NCBI GenBank assembly: GCA_002366795.1
Contig: DFBX01000058.1
Coordinates: 1-36,350, forward strand
Source of the DNA: Rhodobacteraceae bacterium UBA3069
GTDB lineage: Bacteria; Pseudomonadota; Alphaproteobacteria; Rhodobacterales; Rhodobacteraceae
DNA: 36,350 bases
Direction of reading: 5' to 3'
Positions 15,853-24,618 of this stretch are shown here, piece after piece. Below the pieces are notes generated by a model. That model was not told where the DNA came from and did not search any database. It was given only the letters and a program-made list of their open reading frames with translations. Both the position numbers and the translations under genes were made by a program. How positions within the stretch are numbered: the stretch's first letter is position 1; each line of letters begins with the position of its first letter.

Positions 15853-17226
15853 ATGAGCTTTGAAACCGCGCTGCGCGAATTGTCTACATTACTAGGCCAA
15901 CGGCTGTCGCGGTCCAAGTCCGATCTGGACCTTCACGCCCGTTCCGAAAGCCATTTCGCACCTGTTCCGCCCGATGCGGTCGCCTATCCCGAATCAACCG
16001 AGGAAGTTTCCGCACTGGTCCGCATCTGCGCGGCCCATGATTGCCCCGTGATCGGTTGGGGCACCGGCACCTCGCTTGAAGGGCAGGCACAGGCGTTTCA
16101 AGGCGGGGTGGTGGTCGATTTCTCGCGCATGGGCAAGATGCTTGAAGTGAACGCCGCTGATATGGATGTGCGCGTGCAACCGGGCCTGACGCGCGAGGCG
16201 CTGAATACGGAATTGCGCGCCACGGGGCTGTTCTTTCCGGTCGATCCCGGTGCCAATGCCTCGCTTGGCGGCATGGCCTCGACCCGGGCGTCCGGCACCA
16301 CGGCGGTGCGCTACGGCACCATGCGCGACAACGTGCTGGGACTGGAGGTCGTGCTGGCCGATGGCCGCATCATCCGCACCGGCACAAGGGCGCGCAAATC
16401 CTCGGCCGGCTATGACCTGACCGGATTGTTCGTCGGGGCCGAGGGCACGCTTGGCCTGATCACCGAACTGACCCTTCGCCTGCACGGCCAGCCCGAGGCA
16501 ACCGCCGCCGCCGTCTGCGCCTTTGACCGGCTGGAGGACGCCGTGGCCTGTGTTCAGGACGTGATCCAGATCGGTATCCCCATGGCCCGGATCGAGTTTC
16601 TGGACGCAGCCTCTGTCGCGGCGGTGAATGGCTATGCGGGCAGCGCATTTCCGGTCAAACCGCACCTGTTCGTGGAATTCCACGGGTCCGAATCCGGCGT
16701 GGCCGAACAGGCGGAAATGTTCGGTGACATGGTCAGCGACCATGACGGGCTTGGCTTCGACTGGGCCACCAAACCCGAGGACCGGAGTGCACTTTGGACC
16801 ATGCGGCACAACGCCTATTACGCCATTCTCGCATCGCGCCCCGGCGCGCGGGCCATCGTGACGGATATCTGCGTGCCCATCTCGCGCCTTGCCGAGGCGG
16901 TCGAGGAAACCGGCGCCGACATCGAAGCCTCGATCATCCCCGGTCCGATCCTCGGCCATGTGGGCGATGGCAATTTCCACGCCATCCTTCTGATCGACGA
17001 AGGCCAGCCAGCCGAGGTCGAGGCCGCCAAGGCCCTTTCGCACCGAATGGTTGAACGCAGCCTTGCCATGGGCGGCACATCCACGGGCGAACATGGCATC
17101 GGTATAGGCAAGCTGCCCTATATGCAGGCCGAACATGGCGAAGCATGGGCGGTGATGGCGGCGCTGAAAATGGCGCTGGACCCACAAAACCTGATGAACC
17201 CCGGCAAGATGGTGCCCGGCAACTAA
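15853..17226 (+). CDS. FAD-linked oxidase, GlcD/D-lactate dehydrogenase (cytochrome) type
   Basis: A flavoprotein of the vanillyl-alcohol-oxidase fold that oxidises a 2-hydroxy acid, most likely D-lactate or glycolate, passing electrons to the respiratory chain. The 457-residue protein has an N-terminal FAD-binding PP-loop domain (about 40-215) with GWGTGTSLEG (68-77) and the flavin block VDPGANASLGGMASTRASG. The C-terminal oxidase domain (about 220-455) has GPILGHVGDGNFH (metal and substrate His) and STGEHGIGIGK. Single-subunit length fits LDHD/DLD-like enzymes rather than the three-subunit glycolate oxidase, and no glcE or glcF is nearby. ATG 15853 follows GGGAA; an extension upstream to 15580 overlaps the divergent ClC gene and is not protein-like. 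Confidence 0.9.
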   Translation: MSFETALRELSTLLGQRLSRSKSDLDLHARSESHFAPVPPDAVAYPESTEEVSALVRICAAHDCPVIGWGTGTSLEGQAQAFQGGVVVDFSRMGKMLEVNAADMDVRVQPGLTREALNTELRATGLFFPVDPGANASLGGMASTRASGTTAVRYGTMRDNVLGLEVVLADGRIIRTGTRARKSSAGYDLTGLFVGAEGTLGLITELTLRLHGQPEATAAAVCAFDRLEDAVACVQDVIQIGIPMARIEFLDAASVAAVNGYAGSAFPVKPHLFVEFHGSESGVAEQAEMFGDMVSDHDGLGFDWATKPEDRSALWTMRHNAYYAILASRPGARAIVTDICVPISRLAEAVEETGADIEASIIPGPILGHVGDGNFHAILLIDEGQPAEVEAAKALSHRMVERSLAMGGTSTGEHGIGIGKLPYMQAEHGEAWAVMAALKMALDPQNLMNPGKMVPGN

Positions 17227-17233
17227 GGCCGCG

Positions 17234-17386
17234 CGGTCCGGCTGCGCCGGACAGGGGGCTGTCTGCCCCCCGGTCCATTTGCATGGCAAATGAACGCCCC
17301 CCGAGAGTATTTTTGGCAATATGAAAATCAAAGCGCGCCTGTTTTCATTTTGCCCGAAATACTCCGGGGTCCGGGGCTGGCCCCGG
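17234..17386. repeat. Cluster of five intergenic inverted repeats (Rhodobacterales palindrome mosaic)
   Basis: Between two convergent genes lie, in order: GTCCGGC/GCCGGAC (17236-17252), GGGGGC/GCCCCC (17254-17270) and CATTTGC/GCAAATG (17276-17292). Next is a 24-base near-perfect inverted pair (17304-17327 with 17342-17365, core GAGTATTT..GGCAA.ATGAAAA). Last is CCGGGG/CCCCGG (17371-17386). The core recurs at 35747-35785. From memory this core is very common between genes in Rhodobacteraceae. It could act as terminator for both neighbours, though no plain T-run follows. Confidence 0.85.
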
Positions 17387-17412
17387 CCTATCCTATCGGC
17401 TTGAAGCGACAG

Positions 17413-19059
17413 TCAGCCCAGTAGAGCGCGGGCTGCGGCGCGGGCCTCTTCGGTGATGGTATCGCCCGATAGCATCCGCGCGATTTCGTCCACGCGGTCG
17501 GACGCGGCCAGCGGGGTGACGGTGGACAGGGTCATTTCATCCACCACGCGCTTTTCCACCCGCCAATGATGCGCGCCAAGCGCGGCAACCTGGGGCGAGT
17601 GGGTGACAACCAGCACCTGCCCGTCCTCGGCCAGGGCTTGCAGGCGGCGGCCCACGGCATCAGCAGTGGCCCCGCCGACACCGCGGTCGATTTCGTCAAA
17701 GATCATGGTGATGCCCGCATCGCGGTCCGACAGGCAGACCTTGAGCGCCAGCAAGAACCGGCTGAGTTCCCCACCAGAGGCGATCTTGCCGAGCGGCCCA
17801 GAGGGTGCGCCGGGGTTGGTGGCAACGGTGAATTCCACCGCGTCGCGCCCTTCCGGCCCCGCATCGCCAGCGGTCAGGGTGGTGGTGAACACCGCGCGTT
17901 CCATTTTCAGCGGTTTCAATTCGGCGGTCACCGCCGCGTCCAGCTGTGCGGCGGCCTCGATCCGGGCGGCGGTCAGTTTCGCGGCGGCCATGTCATAGGC
18001 CTCCTCGGCGCGGGTCAGGGTCTTGCGCAGGTCAGCGATATCGGCGTCGCCCTGTTCCAATGCGGCCAGTCTGCCGCGCAACAGGTTGGCCAAGTCGCCC
18101 AATTCGTCGGCTACCACGCCGTGCTTACGGGCCAAAGCACGGATGGCGAACAGGCGTTCCTCGGTCTCTTCCAGGTCAATCGGGTTAAAGCTGAGATGCT
18201 CCAGCGCGGTTTCGATCCCCTGCACCGCCTCGCCCAATTCGGTGAAGGCGCGGCCAAGCGCATCCAGCGGCTCGTCCAGCGCACCCTCGGCCTTGTCGGC
18301 CACGCCATCCAGCCAGCGTTGCGCATCGCTCATCGCGCCCTCGGCCCCGTCATTGCCAAGCGCCTGCAAAGCGGCGGTCACGTCGGCGCGGATGCGTTCA
18401 GCGGCCTGCATCTGGCGGCGGCTGGTGTCCAGCGCGGCCTCTTCGTCCGGCTGGGGGTCCAGCGCGTCCATCTCGGACACGGAGTGGCGCAGGTATTCCT
18501 CTTCCTCGCGGATTTTCACCACGTCCGCCTCGGCCTTTTTCAAGGCCCGGCGCGCGGCAGAGGTGGTTTTCCACGCCGCCTCGACTTCCTCCAATAGATC
18601 GGGATGGTTGGCGAAAGCGTCCAGCAGCGCGCGGTGGCCGCGCGCATCAAGCAGCCCGCGGTCGTCGTGCTGGCCGTGCAATTCGACCAGCGTGGCCGAC
18701 AGCGCGCGCAGCACCTCGCCCGAACAGCGGCGATCATTGACCCAGGCCGTCTTGCGCCCGTCACGCCCGTTCACGCGGCGCAGAATCAGCGAGTCGTCCT
18801 CGGGCAGGCCAGCCTCGACCAGGACATCGCGGGCGGGATGGTCGGGGGACAGAGCGAATTCGGCCACCACCTCGCCTTGCTCGGCCCCGCTGCGCACCAG
18901 ATCGGCACGGCCGCGCCAGCCCAGAACGAAGCCCAGCGAATCCAGCAAGATGGACTTACCCGCGCCGGTTTCACCGGTCAAAACATTCAAACCCGGCTGA
19001 AAGGCAAGCTCCAGCCGGTCGATGATCAGCATGTCCCGAATTTCAAGCGCGCGCAGCAT
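17413..19059 (-). CDS. recN: DNA repair ATPase RecN
   Basis: RecN is an SMC-like ATPase that helps hold DNA ends together during double-strand-break repair. The 548-residue protein has the Walker A motif GETGAGKS (29-36), a central coiled coil (about 160-370, rich in Glu/Ala/Arg/Leu), and near the C-terminus the ABC signature GGELSRFLLALK and Walker B ITMIFDEIDRGVGG. The H-loop-like VLVVTHSPQVAA follows. The start ATG 19059 precedes the typical MLRALEIRDMLIIDRLEL. It lies 41 bases after bamD in the same direction, the common lpxC-bamD-recN arrangement. No LexA box was recognised just upstream, so it is probably read from the bamD transcript. Confidence 0.96.
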   Translation of the reverse strand: MLRALEIRDMLIIDRLELAFQPGLNVLTGETGAGKSILLDSLGFVLGWRGRADLVRSGAEQGEVVAEFALSPDHPARDVLVEAGLPEDDSLILRRVNGRDGRKTAWVNDRRCSGEVLRALSATLVELHGQHDDRGLLDARGHRALLDAFANHPDLLEEVEAAWKTTSAARRALKKAEADVVKIREEEEYLRHSVSEMDALDPQPDEEAALDTSRRQMQAAERIRADVTAALQALGNDGAEGAMSDAQRWLDGVADKAEGALDEPLDALGRAFTELGEAVQGIETALEHLSFNPIDLEETEERLFAIRALARKHGVVADELGDLANLLRGRLAALEQGDADIADLRKTLTRAEEAYDMAAAKLTAARIEAAAQLDAAVTAELKPLKMERAVFTTTLTAGDAGPEGRDAVEFTVATNPGAPSGPLGKIASGGELSRFLLALKVCLSDRDAGITMIFDEIDRGVGGATADAVGRRLQALAEDGQVLVVTHSPQVAALGAHHWRVEKRVVDEMTLSTVTPLAASDRVDEIARMLSGDTITEEARAAARALLG

Positions 19060-19100
19060 GGGTGCCTTGGGGCGGGGTCAGACCCCGCCGCTCTCCGTGG

Positions 19101-19952
19101 TCAGAGCCATTGGCCGCGGATCATCTGCCGATAGACTTTCGCCAGCCAATTGTTTCCCTTGGCCTTCATTTCCAGCCCCTGCCCGGTCAGCAGCTTGTAG
19201 CTGTCCTGATACCATTCGGTGGACTGAAAGTTGTGGCCAAGGATCGCGCCGGCGGTCTGCGCCTCGGCGGTCAGGCCCAACGACAGGTAAGCCTCGACCA
19301 GACGGTGCAGCGCCTCGGCGGTGTGGCTGGTGGTCTGGAAATCTTCGACGACCGAGCGGAAGCGGTTGATCGCGGCCGCGTAATGCTCGCGTTTCAGGTA
19401 ATAGCGCCCGATTTCCATCTCTTTCGAGGCAAGATGGTCGAAAGCCAGATCGAACTTCAGGATGGCAGAGCGCGCATATTCGCTGTCGGGATAGCGTTCG
19501 ATCACCGTGCGCAGGGCTTGCAGCGCCTGGAAGGTCAGCCCCTGATCGCGGCCAACCTCGTCTATCTGGTCATAATAGGACAGGGCCAGAAGGTATTGCG
19601 CATAGGCGGCGTCGTCATCGGTGGGGTAGAAATCGATGTAACGCTGCGCGGCGGCGCGGCTTTGTTCGTAATCCTTGCCCTGATGGTAGGCATAGGCCTG
19701 CATGATCACTGCGCGCTTGGCCCATTCGGAATAGGGATACAGTCGCTCTACCTCGGCGAAGTAAAACGCAGCATCGTCGGCCTTGTTGCGGTTCAGTTCG
19801 AATTCGGCACGGCCATAGATCTGTTCCGCTGTGAAGCCCTCGATTGGCACATCGCCCGCGCGCACGCGGTCATAACCGTCACCGCAGCCCGCAAGCAGCG
19901 CCGCTGCAAGAACAACACCAATCACCCGAATACGGGATTTGCCGATTGCCAT
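19101..19952 (-). CDS. bamD: Outer membrane assembly lipoprotein BamD
   Basis: BamD is the essential lipoprotein of the BAM complex that folds beta-barrel proteins into the outer membrane. The 283-residue precursor has a lipoprotein signal ending in LLAGC, with the lipidated Cys at residue 23. It is followed by tetratricopeptide-like helices (about 45-245), including YGRAEFELNRNKADDAAFYFAEVERLYPYSEWAKRA-type repeats (start of that segment at about residue 46). ATG 19952 has AAGGGTGAG at good spacing; the longer frame to 20003 would put 17 charged residues before the signal. lpxC lies upstream with a 139-base gap and recN follows by 41 bases. Confidence 0.95.
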   Translation of the reverse strand: MAIGKSRIRVIGVVLAAALLAGCGDGYDRVRAGDVPIEGFTAEQIYGRAEFELNRNKADDAAFYFAEVERLYPYSEWAKRAVIMQAYAYHQGKDYEQSRAAAQRYIDFYPTDDDAAYAQYLLALSYYDQIDEVGRDQGLTFQALQALRTVIERYPDSEYARSAILKFDLAFDHLASKEMEIGRYYLKREHYAAAINRFRSVVEDFQTTSHTAEALHRLVEAYLSLGLTAEAQTAGAILGHNFQSTEWYQDSYKLLTGQGLEMKAKGNNWLAKVYRQMIRGQWL

Positions 19953-20091
19953 GCTCGCTCTCACCCTTGTCTGTCTTTCGCAGGCTTGACGCCCGCTGTT
20001 CAAGACGGTCCTAGCACAGAAAATTCCGGTGCAAAACGTCTTGTGAACATTTCCCGTGCTTGTGTTGTCGCAAGGTCAACCGATCCTGCGG

Positions 20092-21012
20092 TCAGGCGAC
20101 GGCGGGGATTTCCCCCATATGGACGCCCGCGCCCGGCAGGCGCGCCGCGGTGGCGGCATCGCAGACCATCATACGAAACGCCTCGGGGTCGGCAAAAAGG
20201 CAGCGCAGCAGGTCGTTGGTCAGCGCATGCCCTGCCCGCTCGCCGCTGTAACGGCCAAGGATAGGCGCGCCGGCAAGGGCCAGATCGCCAAGCGCGTCCA
20301 GCATCTTGTGGCGCACGGCCTCGTCCGTGTGGCGCAGGCCGCCGGGGGAAAGGACGCGGTCGCCATCGACCACAACGGCATTTTCCAGCGTGCCACCAAG
20401 GGCCAACCCCTGTTCGTGCATCGCGTCCACATCGGCCTTGCGGCAGAAAGTGCGGCTGTCGCACAGCTCGCGCACGAAGGAACCGTTCGCCATGTTCAGC
20501 ACCTTGGACTGGCGGCCAATGGCCGCGTCCGCGAAGTCGATGCTGAAATCGATCTGCAATTCACCGGCGGGTTCAAGCCGGGCAATCGCATCGCCGCGGC
20601 GCACTTCGACGGGTTTCAAGACCTCGATCGCGCGCACCGGCGTATCCAGCACCTGCACGCCGCGCGCCAGCAGCGCCCGCACGAATCGTTGCGAAGACCC
20701 GTCAAGGATCGGCACTTCGGGGCCGTCAATCTCGATCAGGGCGTTGTGGATGCCGCAGCCCATCAGCGCCGCCATGATATGTTCGACGGTTGAAACGGTG
20801 ATGCCCGCCTCGTTCTGGATCTTGGTGCAAAGCGGGGACTGGTTCACCACGTCCCAACGCGCGGCCACAAGGTTGTCCTTGAAGATCACATCGGTGCGGC
20901 GGAACCAGATGCCATGCTCGGCCGAGGCAGGGCGCACCACCATGCGCACCGGCGCCCCGGAGTGGAGGCCAACGCCTTGAAACGTCACTGCCGATTTGAT
21001 GGTCGTTTGCAC
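20092..21012 (-). CDS. lpxC: UDP-3-O-acyl-N-acetylglucosamine deacetylase
   Basis: LpxC catalyses the committed step of lipid A synthesis, the zinc-dependent deacetylation of UDP-3-O-acyl-GlcNAc, in the cytoplasm. The 306-residue protein shows Glu77/His78 (STVEHIMAAL), His235 and Asp239 (AVRHKMLDALGDLALAG) and the general acid His262 (GHALTN). These match the zinc ligands and catalytic residues known for E. coli (His79, His238, Asp242, His265). It starts with GTG 21012 behind TGAGG. It lies downstream of ftsZ, the usual dcw end, but a terminator and a candidate promoter separate the two. Confidence 0.97.
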   Translation of the reverse strand: MQTTIKSAVTFQGVGLHSGAPVRMVVRPASAEHGIWFRRTDVIFKDNLVAARWDVVNQSPLCTKIQNEAGITVSTVEHIMAALMGCGIHNALIEIDGPEVPILDGSSQRFVRALLARGVQVLDTPVRAIEVLKPVEVRRGDAIARLEPAGELQIDFSIDFADAAIGRQSKVLNMANGSFVRELCDSRTFCRKADVDAMHEQGLALGGTLENAVVVDGDRVLSPGGLRHTDEAVRHKMLDALGDLALAGAPILGRYSGERAGHALTNDLLRCLFADPEAFRMMVCDAATAARLPGAGVHMGEIPAVA

Positions 21013-21065
21013 AAGGAACCTCAGAATATTATGGCCGGGGCACAGTCCTGTCGCCTTTGAGCGGA

Positions 21066-21094
21066 AAAATAGGTGTTGGTGAACCTGGCCTCAA
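21066..21094 (-). promoter_or_regulatory. Candidate sigma-70-type promoter of lpxC
   Basis: On the minus strand TTGAGG (21094-21089) and TATTTT (21071-21066) are 17 bases apart, and the -10-like box ends about 53 bases before the GTG start. It lies after the ftsZ terminator, where lpxC would need its own promoter. Confidence 0.4.
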
Positions 21095-21184
21095 CTCACT
21101 CTTTGCAACGGATTGAAACATGACTGTCACAATTGAGCGGAAACGGGCCCAAAGGGGTGCGAATGCAAAGCAACCCATTGGCTT

Positions 21185-21220
21185 TGAAAAAGAAAAGGGG
21201 CCGCTGAAAAGCGGCCCCTT
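21185..21220 (-). terminator. Intrinsic terminator of ftsZ
   Basis: A perfect 10-base stem, AAGGGGCCGC (21195-21204) with GCGGCCCCTT (21211-21220), has a 6-base loop. On the minus strand it is followed by TTTTCTTTTTC. It lies 22 bases after the ftsZ stop. Confidence 0.93.
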
Positions 21221-21241
21221 CCGGTCAATTCGTGATGGAAA

Positions 21242-22891
21242 TCAGTTGGCTTGACGGCGCAAGAAGGCCGGAATCTCGATCCGTTCATCCTCGGGCTGGG
21301 CCTCTTGTTGCGGCTGCGGCGCGGGTTGCTGTGCGCGCATCGCGGGCTGCTGGCGTGCCGGTTGTTGCGCCGTGTCCTGACCGTGGCCAGTCATCCGGTT
21401 GATCAGAGAGTTGATGCCAAAGCGGGGGCGCTCCGTCTCGGCCGCGGGGGCCGGTGCCGGGGTTTGCGCGGGCACTTGCGGCTGGCGCGTTTGCCCGCCA
21501 CCCGAATTTTGCACGGCGGTGCGCAGGCGCTTCATCGTGTCTTCGGACGGAGTGCCGACTGCGGGCGCGCGGGGTGCGACAAAGCTGGCGGCTTGCGGTT
21601 CTTCGGCACGCGGCTGGAAAGGCGCGGGCTGCGGGCGATAGGCGGGCGGCGGCAGATCGTCGGCGGTGGCCTCTTCCTCGAAGATGTCCTCCATCTGGTC
21701 CAGCGCGGCCTCGCGTTCGGTTTCCATCCGGTCCAGCAAGGACGGCTCGGTTGCCGCGGGCTGTTGCTGCACGGGCGCAGATTGCGGCGCGGCGGCCGGT
21801 TGCTGGGCTGCGGGAGCATAATGCTGCTCTGCCGCCAGCTCTTCGGCCGGGGCGGGTGCGGCTGCGGGCTGCGTCAGCGGGGCCGCCATGGAACGGCGCG
21901 GCACGGGCATGTCGGTGTTCACTTCGACCGCGTCGATGCCGGTGGCCACGACCGAAACGCGCATCATGCCTTCCATGTCGGTGTCCAGCGTGGAACCGAC
22001 GATGATGTTGGCGTCTGCGTCGACTTCTTCGCGGATGCGGTTGGCGGCTTCGTCCAGTTCGAACAGGGTCAGGTCGTGCGAGCCGGTGATGTTGATCAGA
22101 ACGCCCTTGGCGCCCTTCAGGCTGATTTCGTCCAGCAGCGGGTTGGCGATGGCTTTTTCCGCAGCCTGGATCGCGCGATCTTCGCCCGATGCCTCGCCGG
22201 TGCCCATCATGGCTTTGCCCATCTCGTCCATCACGGCGCGAACGTCGGCGAAATCAAGGTTGATCAGGCCGGGGCGCACCATCAGGTCGGTCACGCCCTT
22301 GACACCCTGGTACAACACGTCATCCGCCATCGAGAACGCCTCGGTGAAGGTGGTCTTCTCGTTGGCCAGACGGAACAGGTTCTGGTTCGGAATGATGATC
22401 AGCGTATCGACGACCTTTTGCAGGGCTTCCACCCCGTCCTCGGCCTGCTTCATCCGCTTGGCGCCCTCGAACTGGAAGGGCTTGGTCACGACGCCGACGG
22501 TCAGAACACCCAACTCACGTGCGGCCTGCGCAATGATCGGGGCCGCGCCGGTGCCGGTGCCGCCGCCCATGCCGGCTGTGATAAAGCACATGTGCGCGCC
22601 CGCCAGATGATCGACGATCTGTTCGATGCTTTCTTCGGCGGCGGCTGCGCCAACCGTGGCACGGGCACCTGCGCCCAGACCTTCGGTGACCTTCACACCC
22701 AGCTGGATGCGGCTTTGCGATTGGCTTTGCTGAAGCGCCTGCGCGTCGGTGTTCGCCACGACGAAATCACAGCCCACAAGCTGCTTTTCGATCATGTTGT
22801 TCACCGCGTTGCCGCCTGCGCCACCGACACCGAAAACGGTGATGCGGGGTTTCAGTTCGTCCTGTCCGGGCATCGAAAGATTCAAGGTCAT
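21242..22891 (-). CDS. ftsZ: Cell division GTPase FtsZ
   Basis: FtsZ is the tubulin homologue that forms the division ring. The 549-residue protein has the GTPase domain (about 15-320) with GGAGGNAVNN, the tubulin signature GGGTGTG (109-115) and the T7 catalytic loop in LINLDFADVRAVM. The C-terminal linker is long (about 210 residues) and rich in Ala, Pro and Gln, as in other alphaproteobacteria. The final EDERIEIPAFLRRQAN includes the conserved tail peptide that binds FtsA and other partners. ATG 22891 is preceded by CAGGCGGA and, further up, by a small hairpin (CCCGC 22917-22921 / GCGGG 22927-22931). It follows ftsA after an unusually long 395-base gap, so it very likely has its own promoters. 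Confidence 0.98.
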   Translation of the reverse strand: MTLNLSMPGQDELKPRITVFGVGGAGGNAVNNMIEKQLVGCDFVVANTDAQALQQSQSQSRIQLGVKVTEGLGAGARATVGAAAAEESIEQIVDHLAGAHMCFITAGMGGGTGTGAAPIIAQAARELGVLTVGVVTKPFQFEGAKRMKQAEDGVEALQKVVDTLIIIPNQNLFRLANEKTTFTEAFSMADDVLYQGVKGVTDLMVRPGLINLDFADVRAVMDEMGKAMMGTGEASGEDRAIQAAEKAIANPLLDEISLKGAKGVLINITGSHDLTLFELDEAANRIREEVDADANIIVGSTLDTDMEGMMRVSVVATGIDAVEVNTDMPVPRRSMAAPLTQPAAAPAPAEELAAEQHYAPAAQQPAAAPQSAPVQQQPAATEPSLLDRMETEREAALDQMEDIFEEEATADDLPPPAYRPQPAPFQPRAEEPQAASFVAPRAPAVGTPSEDTMKRLRTAVQNSGGGQTRQPQVPAQTPAPAPAAETERPRFGINSLINRMTGHGQDTAQQPARQQPAMRAQQPAPQPQQEAQPEDERIEIPAFLRRQAN

Positions 22892-23286
22892 GGGTCTGTC
22901 CGCCTGATTGTTACGTCCCGCATGCAGCGGGTTAAAATTCTGCCTGTTCCAAACACATTGTTAACCCGAAGGGCCGCAGGCGTCACCCAAAAAACACAAT
23001 TTAACCACAAAATATAGGGCTGATTCCGATTTCACTACGCGGGATTTTGCTGATTTGCCCAGATATTGCGGATTTGGCAGACAATACCACAAAAGCGAAC
23101 ACCCCGCGCAAGAGGAACCGCCCCTGCGCGCTTGCTTGTGAATCAGTATTCAGGAGTCTGCCCGACCCTCTGTTTGACTTTGTATTGTCTTTGCCGCCGG
23201 TTTTGTCCGGCTTTTGCGCTTTCTGCCTCGAAGCGTCTTGAGAAAGATTATCACGGGCTTCCACGCGCGAAAACCAGAAAATCGGA
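22892..23286 (-). promoter_or_regulatory. ftsZ upstream region with TTAA half-sites and GANTC sites
   Basis: This 395-base gap between ftsA and ftsZ is visibly AT-richer than its surroundings. It contains three TTAA half-sites (22932, 22961, 23001), resembling parts of the CtrA box TTAA-N7-TTAA, but none correctly paired. It also has three GANTC methylation-type sites (23022-23026, 23140-23144, 23154-23158), and one more lies just inside ftsZ. In Caulobacter, ftsZ is controlled by CtrA and by CcrM methylation at GANTC, so cell-cycle control is a fair guess. On the plus strand GCCGG/CCGGC (23196-23211) is followed by TTTT, a terminator-like hairpin with no plus-strand gene before it. No coding region was seen. 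Confidence 0.45.
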
Positions 23287-24618
23287 TCACCAGTTGTCTT
23301 TGAACCACTTGACCGCGCGGCGCAGCGAACGTGCCGGGTAGCGGTCCACGGGAATTTCGAAATCCCACCATTCATCCTGCGGATGTGCGGCGAACAGGCA
23401 CATGCCCACAGCCGAGGAAAATCCTGGCCCCGTTGCCGCCTGCGGCAACCCGTGGACGCGCAGCGGGCGGCCAAGACGCACCTGGCTGCCAAGGATGCGG
23501 CTTGCCAGCCCGTCCAGCCCCGGAATTTGGCTGCCGCCGCCGGTCAGCACGATCTGTCGGCTGGGCAGATGTTCGAAACCGGCGGCATCCAGCCGCGCGC
23601 GCACCTCTTCCAGGATCTCCTCGACGCGGGGACGCATGATTCCGATCAGTTCGGCGCGGCTGACGCGGCGGCGGTCATGTTCCCAATCTCCGGTTTCCGA
23701 GTTCAGCTCGATCATGTCGCGGTCATCCATGCCGGTGGCCACGACGCCGCCATAAAAGGTCTTGATCCGTTCGGCCAGATTTGGCGGCACCGACAAGCCC
23801 ATGGAAATGTCGCTGGTTACGTGATCGCCGCCCATGCGCACGCTGTCCGCATAGATCATGTGTTTCTTCATGAAGATCGACACGCCCGTGGCTCCGCCCC
23901 CCATGTCGATACAGGCCGCGCCCAGTTCCTGCTCGTCCTCGACCAGCGACGAAATGCCGGACACGTAGGAAGAAGAGGCAACCCCCGCCAGTTCCAGGTC
24001 GCAACGCTTTACGCAATGGGCCAGATTCTGGATCGCGGCGGCATCGACCGTCAGCATATGCATGTCGGTGGCAAGGCTGTGCCCGATCTGCCCGCGCGGA
24101 TCGGACAGGCCCGAACGATGGTCGAGGGCAAAGTTGACCGGCTGTGCGTGCAGCACTTCGCGCCCGTCGCCGAAATCTGGCACATCACAGGCCGACAGCA
24201 CGCGGCTGACATCCTGTTCGCCGACCACGGTGCCTTCGACCTCGATCTGGCCGGCCAGGCCATAGCTGCGCGGCTCGGCCCCGGAGAAACAGGCGATGAC
24301 GTGATCGACCCGCATATTGGCCATTTTCTGCGCGCCTTGCAGGGCGGTGCGGATGGCGCGTTCGGTTTCCTGCATGGCGTGGATCTCGCCAAAGCGCACG
24401 CCGCGCGACCGGGTGGTCGCCGCGCCGATCACGCGGAACCCGGCCTGCCCAGCCAGCGATCCGATGCCGTCACCCTCGGCCTCACCGGTGCCATCAAAGC
24501 GCAGCACGAGACAGGCGATTTTCGAACTGCCCACGTCCAGCACGGCCACCACGCCACGCTGCATGGCAGCCCGGCGCATGTTGCGCATCGCCCGTTGGGA
24601 TTCATATAGCTCGATCAT
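23287..24618 (-). CDS. ftsA: Cell division protein FtsA
   Basis: FtsA is the actin-like ATPase that tethers FtsZ to the membrane. The 443-residue protein has the phosphate-1 block GVVAVLDVGSSKIACLV (22-38), the phosphate-2 block CIDMGGGATGVSIF and the adenosine block IVLTGGGSQIPGL. It ends in a basic amphipathic helix (RSLRRAVKWFKDNW) of the membrane-targeting type. ATG 24618 overlaps the ftsQ stop as ATGA, indicating translational coupling. Internal Met codons at residues 11, 14 and 19 are alternatives. It is followed by the long regulatory gap before ftsZ. Confidence 0.96.
   Translation of the reverse strand: MIELYESQRAMRNMRRAAMQRGVVAVLDVGSSKIACLVLRFDGTGEAEGDGIGSLAGQAGFRVIGAATTRSRGVRFGEIHAMQETERAIRTALQGAQKMANMRVDHVIACFSGAEPRSYGLAGQIEVEGTVVGEQDVSRVLSACDVPDFGDGREVLHAQPVNFALDHRSGLSDPRGQIGHSLATDMHMLTVDAAAIQNLAHCVKRCDLELAGVASSSYVSGISSLVEDEQELGAACIDMGGGATGVSIFMKKHMIYADSVRMGGDHVTSDISMGLSVPPNLAERIKTFYGGVVATGMDDRDMIELNSETGDWEHDRRRVSRAELIGIMRPRVEEILEEVRARLDAAGFEHLPSRQIVLTGGGSQIPGLDGLASRILGSQVRLGRPLRVHGLPQAATGPGFSSAVGMCLFAAHPQDEWWDFEIPVDRYPARSLRRAVKWFKDNW

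Noticed and set aside
21251..23017. 588-codon plus-strand open frame
   Set aside because: Antisense shadow of ftsZ; runs into its regulatory region.
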